This document shows positions 43,988-53,600 of a stretch of 64,000 bases of DNA, piece after piece (the first letter of the stretch is position 1; each line of letters starts with the position of its first letter). The notes under the pieces are model-generated. The model saw nothing but the letters and a program-made list of their open reading frames with translations, searched no databases and was not told the DNA's origin. The translations under genes were made by a program, and so were the position numbers. Source of the DNA: PCC-6802 sp943367755 (lineage in GTDB: Bacteria > Cyanobacteriota > Cyanobacteriia > Pseudanabaenales > Pseudanabaenaceae); assembly GCA_943367755.1 (NCBI GenBank), contig CALRKB020000020.1:1-64000 (forward strand), in the 5' to 3' direction.

Positions 43988-44290
43988 GGAATTAAGAAAT
44001 CAGAGCAAATCTATGTAACAGAGCTAGGTGCAAAATTATCGATCAACAACATCAACAACATTGAAACGCCACTGAAATTTTCAAAAACAGCCAACTTTGT
44101 TTGATGATAGTGAGTACTAAATGAAGTGGAAGAAACTGGGAACTTAATAATGCCCTTATTTGAGCAATCTGTAAGTTAAAAATTTTCAGAACTCATGTCT
44201 GAGTATGTTGAAATGTTAGCGAGCAGGAATTACTCAACCACTCTGCACTGCAAGTGCAGAGGTTGGGCAGGACTGAAAGTCCAAGTTAAC
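43988..44290. other. Gap between cvkR and IS200 tnpA
   Basis: No gene is seen in the first 230 bp. The end contains the terminal hairpin of the IS200 element: CTCTGCACT (44241-44249) pairs perfectly with AGTGCAGAG (44253-44261) around GCA. Confidence 0.6.
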
Positions 44291-44830
44291 TCACTCTAGC
44301 AAAAAGTTATCTCGTTCTTGATTCGATGGATTTCGGTGATGTTCTAAGTATTCTGCCACCAACTCCTCGGTCAAGTTCCCAGTACTCCAAGCCCCATACC
44401 CAATTGCCCAAAAATGCTTGCCCCAGTAGCGCTTCTGCAACTCGGGAAACTCCTGCTGCAAAAGACGGGATGTTCTGCCTTTGAGACGCTTAACAATATC
44501 ACTGATCGACTTCGATGGTGGATACTCAATGTGCATATGTACATGATCCTTGCTCACTGCCCCTTTGAGTATCTTGATGTCCTCGGCATCACAGATCTGC
44601 ACGATCAACTCCCGGCATCGTTTTTGTATTTCTCCTTGAAGAATGTGATAACGATACTTCGTAACCCAGACGATATGAACAGTTAACCGTGTGATTGTGT
44701 GACTGCCTTTACGTTGCTCTACCATGAGGTTTTATATCAACGCTAGCACCTCTTTGTCTTCTGACGATATCCTTAGAAATGTGTAGCAGCTAAAGCCTCC
44801 CACTAAAGTGGGTAGTTTTGGACTAGCGTG
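44225..44830 (-). mobile_element. IS200-type insertion sequence inside the CAST
   Basis: A single tnpA gene lies between a 9-bp hairpin at 44241-44261 and a second hairpin at 44799-44812 (CCCACT-AA-AGTGGG), the subterminal structures recognised by Y1 transposases. The exact cleavage sites cannot be fixed. It sits between cvkR and the BREX cargo, a free spot in the element. Confidence 0.7.
44291..44725 (-). CDS. tnpA: IS200/IS605 family Y1 transposase TnpA
   Basis: The 144-residue single-strand transposase is complete: HIVWVTKYRYHILQGEIQKR near the start, the HUH motif in KDHVHMHIEYPP, then SISDIVKRLKGRTSRLLQQE and KHFWAIGYGAWSTGN, with the catalytic Tyr in AEYLEHH. It cuts and joins single-stranded DNA at the hairpin ends. 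It is the only Y1 transposase in the window and could in principle also move the tnpB-only element at 13713, although the ends would have to be compatible. Confidence 0.93.
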   Translation of the reverse strand: MVEQRKGSHTITRLTVHIVWVTKYRYHILQGEIQKRCRELIVQICDAEDIKILKGAVSKDHVHMHIEYPPSKSISDIVKRLKGRTSRLLQQEFPELQKRYWGKHFWAIGYGAWSTGNLTEELVAEYLEHHRNPSNQERDNFLLE

Positions 44831-44907
44831 CTGGGACAATAAATCGTAATGAGGTGAAAGCCAGAGAAAACTCGCTCGACCTGAATGATGCTTAATGATT
44901 CACGAAA

Positions 44908-45480
44908 ATGGCTGAACCCTTAAAGGTAAATAGAATGGATTTTCTTGCATTAGATCTAATCTTGAACTGGCAAATGGCGATCGCATGGGCGGGAGAGGCA
45001 AAGTGCCAGCCATCACGTTTAGGATGGTGGAATACTGACTTGATCGATGAGGAAGGCGGAGGAGATCTACTAGCACGTCTCTTGCCTCGGACAAAAGCTT
45101 ACGCTGGATGGGAAGCAGTTCGTGATGGAGCGATCGCAGTTGATCGACGCACTCGGCAAAGGATGGCAGCCCCTGATGCAATTCGCACATTGTTTTTTCT
45201 GGGATTTGATATTGACGAGCAGTTAAGTGATCGCCTAGCGGAAAGGAAACGACTTAACGAAAAGCTGACCTTACCAATTGAATGGACAAATGGATTCGAT
45301 CGCGAAGTGTTAGCAAAAAAAATTTGCGATTGCTGTGGTGATAGTAAATATCGAACTACAGTCGGGGGAAGAGAAGTAAGCAATAGTGGTACAACGGTAA
45401 ATAATTTTTTGGCTTTGGTAGCAGCACTTGCACCTTGGGATAAAGAATACTCCATGCCGTTTTATCGTGTTAAGGATTAG
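44908..45480 (+). CDS. brxE: BrxE, type 6 BREX protein
   Basis: This 190-residue protein opens the defence operon. It contains MDFLALDLILNWQMAIAWAG, then LGWWNTDLIDEEGGGDLLAR and MPFYRVKD at the end. The small size and position directly before brxA are those of BrxE in type 6 BREX, where its function is unknown. I base the name mostly on gene order plus the WW-DxxDxxGGxxLxxRLLP pattern. A second start at 44935 has an AAAGG at the right distance and may be the real one. Confidence 0.8.
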   Translation: MAEPLKVNRMDFLALDLILNWQMAIAWAGEAKCQPSRLGWWNTDLIDEEGGGDLLARLLPRTKAYAGWEAVRDGAIAVDRRTRQRMAAPDAIRTLFFLGFDIDEQLSDRLAERKRLNEKLTLPIEWTNGFDREVLAKKICDCCGDSKYRTTVGGREVSNSGTTVNNFLALVAALAPWDKEYSMPFYRVKD

Positions 45481-45485
45481 ATTTT

Positions 45486-46331
45486 ATGATCATGGCTACT
45501 ACTTTTTTGCTGTCACTTCAGGATTCGCTACAAGATATTAAGCAAAGTTATGGCGCAGAAGTTGTACAATTTCATACTCGATTGCTGCGCGTATCTCTAG
45601 TCACCGAAGAAAGCTATAGCTACTGGCAACACTATCGCGCTGATATATCTAGCGATCGCCTTCTTGGAGAAATTACCCAAACTGCTTTTGAGGAACGCTG
45701 GTTTGGCAGTAAGAGCATGGCACGCACTCAATTACTAATGAAAGAATTTGCCCAACGCTATGACGCTTACCCCGTAGCTATATCGGTATTGCATTGTTGG
45801 CAGCCCCGCGATCCCGTCTTGCGCCGCAATCTATGTCATTGGCACTTGCAACTCGTCGATCCGCTTTATCGCTCGTTTACAGATACTTATCTCTTGCAGC
45901 GGCGGATGCTTACTGAGCCAACAATCGACCGCGATACGGTTGGGCGGTGGGCAAGCCAGCAAAAGGGAATCGACCGATGGGCACCTGCTACCTTATCGCG
46001 TATGGCAACTGGTTTAATTGCGGCTGCGGCATCTGCGGGGCTATGTTCGACGAAGGCAGGCAAACGGACGCTAGAATATCCTCAGGTAAGCGATCGCGCC
46101 TTGGAATACTGGCTATACTTTCTGCGTCATCTCAACTTTGCAGGTACATTGCTCGACAATCCCTACTGGAGATCGGTCGGCTTAACTGAGGGCTTTCTGG
46201 AAACTCGCTTGCAGCGCTTACCTAGTATTTCTTTCCGTCGGATGGGCAAATTGACTGATTTTGGTTGGAAATACAAAAATCTGGAGTGCTGGGCAATTGG
46301 TGAACTGTCAAGCGATGGGGATGCTTTATGA
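45486..46331 (+). CDS. brxA: BrxA (DUF1819 family)
   Basis: The 281-residue protein is a DUF1819 homologue: FHTRLLRVSLVTEESYSYWQ in the first part, LRRNLCHWHLQLVDPLYRSF in the middle and DRDTVGRWASQQ before a winged-helix-like LEYPQVSDRALEYWLYFLRH. BrxA is a small DNA-binding component of BREX systems. It starts 5 nt after brxE, and its last codons overlap brxB by 4 nt (46328-46331), so translation is coupled. Met3 (45492) is an alternative start. Confidence 0.88.
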   Translation: MIMATTFLLSLQDSLQDIKQSYGAEVVQFHTRLLRVSLVTEESYSYWQHYRADISSDRLLGEITQTAFEERWFGSKSMARTQLLMKEFAQRYDAYPVAISVLHCWQPRDPVLRRNLCHWHLQLVDPLYRSFTDTYLLQRRMLTEPTIDRDTVGRWASQQKGIDRWAPATLSRMATGLIAAAASAGLCSTKAGKRTLEYPQVSDRALEYWLYFLRHLNFAGTLLDNPYWRSVGLTEGFLETRLQRLPSISFRRMGKLTDFGWKYKNLECWAIGELSSDGDAL

Positions 46332-46963
46332 CAAACTTTACGGATAGCAGTTCTCCCGATCGCATTGTGGATGCACTCAAGGCTGACCTAATGGCTGAAG
46401 GTGGTCCCAAAATTAGTCCTATGCGTAACTACCAGTTTGCGATCGCAGTCTATCCTCCTGATAAAGAATTTAAGATGCGTCGAAAGCTGCGGCAGATGCA
46501 AGATGACCTGCAAGCCGCAGGGTGGAGTGTGTTGTTTGTGTCGCTTTTTCAACTGTTTCTAGATCGGCTTAAAGCAATGGAGCCAAGCTATCTTGACAAG
46601 CTGATCGCCCGTGAAAAAATCCTGTCAGCTAGTCAAAGCGATCGGGGATTGAACTACCTCAAAGAAAAAATTGCACCTGAAATTGAAGGACAGGATGGAT
46701 TAGCACGAGATGTGATTACCAAAATTGACGAGTTTGTGAGCTGCAACAAACTAACTCCCGAAAAAACGCTCATCTTATTGGGGCGAACGGGTGGGCTGTA
46801 CCCTTTCTTTCGTTCTTCGGGGCTGCTGAGGTATATCGACGGCAAAACGGGCAATCTGCCAGTCATATTGCTATATCCAGGCGAACGACAAGATGTTAGT
46901 TCGCTCTCGTTTATGGAAGAACAGCCTGCCGATCGCGACTATCGCCCGCGAATTTATTCGTAA
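46328..46963 (+). CDS. brxB: BrxB (DUF1788 family)
   Basis: The 211-residue protein matches DUF1788: NYQFAIAVYPPDKEFKMRRK, VLFVSLFQLFLDRLKAME, and then LILLGRTGGLYPFFRSSGLL and GNLPVILLYPGERQD. BrxB is an ATPase-associated helper of unknown action in BREX. The gene shares 4 nt with brxA and ends 13 nt before the brxC start. Confidence 0.9.
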   Translation: MTNFTDSSSPDRIVDALKADLMAEGGPKISPMRNYQFAIAVYPPDKEFKMRRKLRQMQDDLQAAGWSVLFVSLFQLFLDRLKAMEPSYLDKLIAREKILSASQSDRGLNYLKEKIAPEIEGQDGLARDVITKIDEFVSCNKLTPEKTLILLGRTGGLYPFFRSSGLLRYIDGKTGNLPVILLYPGERQDVSSLSFMEEQPADRDYRPRIYS

Positions 46964-46976
46964 ATCAGGAGAATGT

Positions 46977-49900
46977 ATGCTCGTCAAAGATATTTTTGCT
47001 AGGGATGTAACGCGGGATATTGCCCCTGTTGTATATTTTCACGAACAGTCACCCGATAAGGTACTCGAAGAAGTTTCTGAGTACATCATTACTGGGGGCT
47101 ATGCCGAAGGCGATCCACGTCATATCCGCATCCCTCAAGGCATACACGAACAATTTGTCCGCTTACTTGAGGCGATCGCCCGCGATTTAGAACAAAGAGA
47201 CAAATCGGGTATTGCCCTTCCTGCTGCTTGGATTTCGGGGTTCTACGGTTCGGGAAAATCTAGCTTTGCCAAGTTACTGGGGCTAGCGCTCAATGGGATG
47301 ACATTGCCCAACGGAGAAGAACTGGCAGATGCTTTGCTATCTCGTGACGATTCGCCTAAGGCTGCGGAATTTAGAGCAGCTTGGCAAAAATTGAAGGGAA
47401 GCGTTGATGCGATCGCTGTGGTATTTGATGTTGGTTCCTCAGCCCGTGACAACGAAGATATTCACCAAGTAGCCAAACGGGAAATTCAAAAGCGGCTAGG
47501 CTACTGCAAAACTAGCAACTATGTCGCCGATCACGAACTCAAGCTCGAAGTTGATGGACGTTGGGATGACTTTATCGACTGTGCGAGGGAAACACTAAAT
47601 CGACCTTGGGAAGAGGTTAAGGATCGCCAATTGGCAGAAGAAGATTTCTCCTTAGTTTTGCATCGCCTAGAGCCTCAAAAGTACACCGATCCGATGAGTT
47701 GGATTGATAGCCGTGCTGGGAGTAAGACAGGTATGGGGTCGGCAGTGGATGAGACGACAAGGGCGATCGCTTATATGCTGGATCGCCGCGCCCCTAATAA
47801 GACACTGTTTGTCACCATTGACGAAGTAAGCCAGTACATTCACCAAAATGACAATCGGATGCTGAAGTTGCAATCCTTTGTTGAAGATTTAGGACAAAAG
47901 CTTAAAGGTCGAGTCTGGCTATTGGCGACGGGTCAGCAACAACTCGAAGATAGTATCGACCAAAGCAATATCGGCAAGCTTAAAGATCGCTTCCCAGCCA
48001 AGTTTCGCGTTCATTTAGCCCCTACAAATATTCGCGATGTCGTCCACAAGCGCTTGCTGAAAAAAGACCCCGCTAAAGAAGCAGATCTGCGAATCCTCTT
48101 TCAGCAACATCGTCCCGATCTCAAACTCTATGCCTATGGTTGCGAAACGATTTCGGAAGAGGATTTTCTAGATGTCTACCCGCTACTGCCTGGTTACATC
48201 GACCTGCTGATGCAGATCACCAGTAGCTTGCGACTGAGTTCCACCCGTGCCAAGGGTGATGACTATGCTGTGCGTGGCTTGCTGCAAATGCTAGGCGAAC
48301 TGTTTCGCGCCCAAAAGTTAGGCGATCGCGAAGTGGGCACATTAGTAACAATTGACAGCATTTACGAGATTCAACAATCGGCATTAAATGTTGACACGCA
48401 AAATACTCTGGCGCGGCTATTTGGCGACGACACAATAACAGGCGATGAAATGGCATTACGGGTGGCTAAGGCGATCGCCCTTTTGCAATTGATCCAAGAG
48501 CAGAAAAACTGTGAGACCACTGCCAAGTTCATCGGGCAATGCCTCTACGATCGCGTGGGTAGCGGCAACAAAGAGCCAGAAGTACAAGCTGCTCTGTACA
48601 AGCTGCGAGATCGCGGTCACATCACCTACTCAGAAAAGCTTGGCTACAAGCTGCAAAGCTCGGCAGGACAGGAATGGCAGCGCGATCGCGACAGTTATAG
48701 CGTTAACGACGATGCCATCATCGGCATCTTGGTTGAAAAGCTGAAAGATTTGGTTGGTAATAGCGAGCCACCACGCTACAAGGGACGCTCTTTTCGTTGG
48801 CAGGCATTCTTTAGCGACGATCGGCTCCGCAAAGATGAACGGCTGCTCTCACCAAATGATGCTGCAACAATGATTATTGACTTACGCTATACCAAGCAAC
48901 GTGATGCTGCTAGCTGGATTGCCCAGAGCGGGCAAGAAGTGTTACGCGATCGCCTGGTTTGGGTGTCAGGAAGTGGCGGTGACATAACAGATTTAGCAAG
49001 GCAGTTAGCAAGATCGCGACACATAATCGAAAAATATCAGGGAGCTACTCTTTCTCAGGACAAACAACGGTTGCTAATTGAGGAACAAAACAATCGCGAT
49101 CGCTTAGATGCGTCAGTGAAAGATGCTTTAGCCAATGCATTTATTCAGGGGTCGATGTATTTTCGCGGTCGTCAACTCGATCGCGCTCAGGGAACGACAT
49201 TTTCCAGTCTCCTACAGAGATCGGCGGAAAGCATTCTGCCAGAGATTTATACTTACTTCAAGGACATTGCGATATTACCTACCGAACTGGAGCAACTGCT
49301 TAAACGCGAACTTTCTGGGGTTTCCCATAAATTTATGGAAAATGAATTGGGTATTTTGAGCATGGATGCAGGCAAGTATGTGCCTACCTGTAACGGTGAA
49401 ATTCCCACGCGCATCCAGCAAGCAGTCGAGCAAACTAACGGACTTGCTGGCAATGTTCTATTCGCCCAATTTGGTGGCGCACCCTACGGCTACCCCTTGG
49501 ATATGGTGCGGGCTTGCCTGTTGGGTTTACTACGAGGTAACAAAATTCGGATTCGTACCGAGACCAATCAAGTTGTCACCTCCTACCGGGATAGCGGGGT
49601 CGAGGACTTATTCAAAAAAGACCGAGACTTACGCCGCGCCGAGATATTGCCAGCCACTGAGAGCGATATTACTGCCCGCGATCGAATTGCCATCTGTAAC
49701 TTTTTTAAAGATAGCCTCAATGTTGACCTCGATCGCGAAAACGAATCGATCGCCGATGCTATATTTAGCTACTTTCCCAATAAGGCTAAAGACTTACGGG
49801 AGTTAGAAAATAAGTACAATCAACTCCCCAATCGCCCCCAGTTGCCGCCGTCTCTAGAAAAGTTGCAAACAGCCCTGATCGATTGCTGCAAGTCTCGTCA

Positions 49901-50603
49901 AATTGAAGACACGGTGAAAGCCGTCAAAAAATATCTCGATACCCTACGAGACGGACTTCAAAAGCTCGGTATAGATAACAGCGAACTCACCAGCGAAGCG
50001 ATCGCCTTGGTGAAAGCAGCCTATGATGTTTACACCCATCGAGTCGATCAATTACGGGGCATTGGTAGGCTGGAAGGACTGGATGAAGCTGCAAGCGCTA
50101 TTTTCGAACACTTGCAAACTGAACGTCCTTGGCGCGATATTGCGGCATTGCGTTCCCATGTGGAGGCGATCGCCACCCGCTATCGAGAAGTGCGACGAGA
50201 ACTGCTCGATAACCAATATCAACAGGTAGAAGCCATAACCGCAAAGGTAAAGGCAAGAAAGGGGTTTGCCCGTCTAAATGAAAAGAATTCTGACTACGTA
50301 ACCCGCCCGATCCGCCAGGCAGCAATTGACACCACCGAGGAGGCACTATACCCAACCCTAGCGGAATTGCGTGACAGTGTGGCGAGGCAATTAGAGCAAG
50401 CAGAGGTTGAGGCAAATGCCCTGCTCGATATCTTGATCTCTGAAGACACTAAAGAGCAAGTGCTAACGGTGGAGGTGATCTCCGACCTGCGGAATCGCGA
50501 ACTCAGCACCCCTGAAGAGGTAAATGCTTTAGTAAATACCTTGCGCGATCGCCTATTAGAGCAGCTAAAAAACAAAAAAAATGTCCGCATTCGTTTGATT
50601 TAG
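46977..50603 (+). CDS. brxC: BrxC, large P-loop ATPase of BREX
   Basis: I set the start at the ATG 46977, with AGGAG at 46967-46971, giving 1208 residues; the frame is open further upstream over brxB. Near the N-terminus SGFYGSGKSSFAKLL (Walker A, residues 88-96) is followed by VFDVGSSARDNEDIH, and TLFVTIDEVSQYIH supplies the Walker B. This matches the BrxC/PglY ATPase that powers the BREX complex. The C-terminal half is helical and coiled-coil rich. pglX follows after 33 nt. Confidence 0.93.
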   Translation: MLVKDIFARDVTRDIAPVVYFHEQSPDKVLEEVSEYIITGGYAEGDPRHIRIPQGIHEQFVRLLEAIARDLEQRDKSGIALPAAWISGFYGSGKSSFAKLLGLALNGMTLPNGEELADALLSRDDSPKAAEFRAAWQKLKGSVDAIAVVFDVGSSARDNEDIHQVAKREIQKRLGYCKTSNYVADHELKLEVDGRWDDFIDCARETLNRPWEEVKDRQLAEEDFSLVLHRLEPQKYTDPMSWIDSRAGSKTGMGSAVDETTRAIAYMLDRRAPNKTLFVTIDEVSQYIHQNDNRMLKLQSFVEDLGQKLKGRVWLLATGQQQLEDSIDQSNIGKLKDRFPAKFRVHLAPTNIRDVVHKRLLKKDPAKEADLRILFQQHRPDLKLYAYGCETISEEDFLDVYPLLPGYIDLLMQITSSLRLSSTRAKGDDYAVRGLLQMLGELFRAQKLGDREVGTLVTIDSIYEIQQSALNVDTQNTLARLFGDDTITGDEMALRVAKAIALLQLIQEQKNCETTAKFIGQCLYDRVGSGNKEPEVQAALYKLRDRGHITYSEKLGYKLQSSAGQEWQRDRDSYSVNDDAIIGILVEKLKDLVGNSEPPRYKGRSFRWQAFFSDDRLRKDERLLSPNDAATMIIDLRYTKQRDAASWIAQSGQEVLRDRLVWVSGSGGDITDLARQLARSRHIIEKYQGATLSQDKQRLLIEEQNNRDRLDASVKDALANAFIQGSMYFRGRQLDRAQGTTFSSLLQRSAESILPEIYTYFKDIAILPTELEQLLKRELSGVSHKFMENELGILSMDAGKYVPTCNGEIPTRIQQAVEQTNGLAGNVLFAQFGGAPYGYPLDMVRACLLGLLRGNKIRIRTETNQVVTSYRDSGVEDLFKKDRDLRRAEILPATESDITARDRIAICNFFKDSLNVDLDRENESIADAIFSYFPNKAKDLRELENKYNQLPNRPQLPPSLEKLQTALIDCCKSRQIEDTVKAVKKYLDTLRDGLQKLGIDNSELTSEAIALVKAAYDVYTHRVDQLRGIGRLEGLDEAASAIFEHLQTERPWRDIAALRSHVEAIATRYREVRRELLDNQYQQVEAITAKVKARKGFARLNEKNSDYVTRPIRQAAIDTTEEALYPTLAELRDSVARQLEQAEVEANALLDILISEDTKEQVLTVEVISDLRNRELSTPEEVNALVNTLRDRLLEQLKNKKNVRIRLI

Positions 50604-50636
50604 CCCCCCTCCCAACTCCAAATTTTTAATTTCCCT

Positions 50637-53600
50637 ATGTCCTATCTCACCTCAACTGCCAAAGCCCAACTTGCCAAAACCATTCGCAGCCTGCGCGATC
50701 GCCTTCTGAATGACTTACACAATGCGGTCGAATCCACTTACCTGATGGGGGTAAAGCTAGAACGGGTGAAGCTAGATGAGGAACGTCACCGCAAGCGTCA
50801 GCGGTTAGAGGACTGGCTGGCGATGCAGGTGAAGGGGGAACTGGCGATCAAAAAAGGTAAGGTGTCGGAGAAACTCAAGCAGGAAATGCAAGAACGCCAT
50901 CGGCGCGATTTGGAAAAACTAGCGGCGGCGACATGGCTGAATCGATTGGTAGCGATCAAGCATCTGGAGGCGATGGATTTAATCAAGCCCAAGGTTTTAA
51001 CTGGAGGATGGCAAAGTCAGGCATATAAGGAGTTTCGGGAGTTTGCCCCTGAGCTATTGCAAGATGAGATGGAAGGCTTTGGAGTGCTACTACGGTTGGT
51101 GTTTGACGAACTGGCGATCGACCTCCCAGGTTTATTTGGTCGTGGTGGTGCGATCGCTTTGATTCCGATGCCAGCAACGACGTTACGCCATCTTGTGGAG
51201 GAGTTAGAAAAGCTCGATCCTGATGTGTGGCGTGATGATACGACTTTGGGATGGATCTATCAATATTGGAACGACCCCGAACGGGAGGGGCTGGATGCCA
51301 AGCTCAATAGAAAAGAGAAGATAGAGCCTCACGAAATCGCTAGTAAAACGCAGATGTTTACGGAGCGCTATATGGTGGAGTGGCTATTGCAAAATAGCTT
51401 GAACAATCAATGGCTGGATATTTGCGCAGCGAATGGTTGGACTGCGGAGGCAGTGGCGGATGGAACGCTAACCAATCTGGAAACAAGGCGGCAAGTTTGG
51501 CGGCAACGGCGCGAAGCAGGATCTGTGGCTTTGGATGCGCTGATGCCAATTGAAACAGAACAGGAACAACGGTGGAAGTATTGGGTGAAACCGCCCTCAT
51601 CCCCCCAACCCCCTTCTCCCACTAGTGGAAAAGGGGGAGAAGATTTATCTGCTTCTACTCCTGCTCCCCTCGCCCTCAATGGGAGAGGGGCTGGGGGTGA
51701 GGGTCTTTCCCTCCGCAACCTCAAACTCATTGATCCTGCCTGTGGGTCGGGGCATTTTTTGGTGATTGCTTGCGATTTACTTTTTGCCTTTTATCAAGAA
51801 GAAGCACGGCATCGGGGCGAGGTGTGGACGGATGCCGAGATTGTGAATAGCATCTTAGAAAATAATTTGCATGGCATCGATATCGATCCGCGTGCGGTGC
51901 AGATTGCGGCGGCGGCGTTGTGGCTGAAGGCGAAGGGACTATGTAAGGATGCTGCCCCGAAGCAAATTAATCTGGTGGCGGCGAATTTGAATTTGGCGAA
52001 TCTGCCACAGGATGATGAGGCGCTGTTAGAGTTTTACGAGCAGGTGCGGGTGGATACGGGTATCCCCAAGGATTTGACGCGGCAAATTGTGGAGTCGCTG
52101 AAGGGGGCGGATGCGTGGGGTAGTTTGTTACGGGTGGATGAGGCAGTTCGCAAAGCAATTTCTCAGTACGAATGGCAGGCGGTGACAGCCTTGGAGCCAC
52201 AACAGGGGGATATTTTCGGGGGATATCGTCCCGCACAGGTGAGGCTAGATTTTGATGCGAAACAGGCGAAATCCAATGTATTAGCAGCATTGGAGGAGTT
52301 TCTACAAAAAAAATCCCGTGGTGACGATCTGGGGGTGCGGCTGTTGGGTGAGCAGTTGGCGGCGGGGGTGCGGTTTGTGCGGCTGGTGCGGGAGGGGCAG
52401 TATGACCTTGTGGTGGGAAATCCACCGTATCAGGGGACGAGTAAGATGGCGGATGCTGGTTATTTATCAAAGCATTATCCTCGCGGGAAGGCGGATCTCT
52501 ATGCGGCGTTTTTGCAGCGTGGTTTGGAGTTGGCGAAAGATGGTGGTTTTTCGGCGTTGCTGACGATGCGAAATTGGATGTTTATCAAGGATTATTCGAG
52601 GCTTCGGGAGTTTTTGATTGAGAATTATGATTTGCGATTGTTAGGAGATATAGATCGCGGTGGTTTTGAAGCAATTGTTGATGAAGTTGTTTCTACGGTG
52701 ATGAGTATTTTTGTAAAAAAGAATCCATCAGAATCTTTTAGTATTGCGATCCAACCGACTCCATTAGATGATAATTCAAGGGATGGTCAGCGAACGAATC
52801 GCAAACGGGCGGCCATATTGGCTCATGTAGGAAGATATGAGTTCAAAACGCAAAATTTTAATGTCATCAAAGAAAAGCCTCTCATTTACTGGTGGGATGA
52901 TGCCTTTCTCAAACTCTACGCCGAAACTCCAAAATTAGGCGATGAAACTGATGTTTGCAAAGGAATTGATACGGGTATAAATAGTAGATTTTTGAGAGAG
53001 CCTTGGGAAATAGATAAAACTAAAATTCTTTTGGCCATAGGTAAAAATGATTTGCCAATTGATAAGCATATATACAAATGGGTTCCATATATTAAAGGTG
53101 CGGAAGGCAAAGCATGGTATGAACCTTTATCTTCATTAGTCTGCTGGAAAAATTTAGGACTTGAAATTCAAGTTAGAGCCACTTTTTCATCAGGTACAAC
53201 AATAAGAAATTCTCAATATTTTTTTCAAATAGGAGCAGCTTTTTCTACGATTGGCGCTGAGTTTAATGCTAGATCTCATAGATTTAGAAGTGTTATTGAT
53301 GCGGGAGGATCTTCCGTTTTTCCAAACAATTTACGAGGTACTACTTGCCTACTCAATAGCCAAATTATCAAAGACATCGCTTCGGCATTAAACCCAACTG
53401 TTAATTTCAAAAATGGTGATATTAAACGTCTTCCATTATTCCCCATAGAATCCGCAAACGAGATATTTGCAGAACTTGAAAAAGCATTTAGCGAACATGA
53501 AGCAGGACGCGAGACATCGGTGGAGTTTATTAGCCCCCGTCCTAGTGCATGGCGCAAAGCGCAAGAGTGGGCGCAAGCCGCCGTTGACCGTCCCGCAGGC

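Noticed and set aside
46893..46976. Upstream extension of brxC over the end of brxB
   Set aside because: The ATG at 46977 has an AGGAG 5 nt upstream and gives the expected BrxC N-terminus; the extension only shadows brxB.
51967..52470. Minus-strand proline-rich ORF within pglX
   Set aside because: It is the antisense of a G-rich stretch of pglX and has an artificial His/Pro-rich composition; PglX motifs lie on the plus strand.
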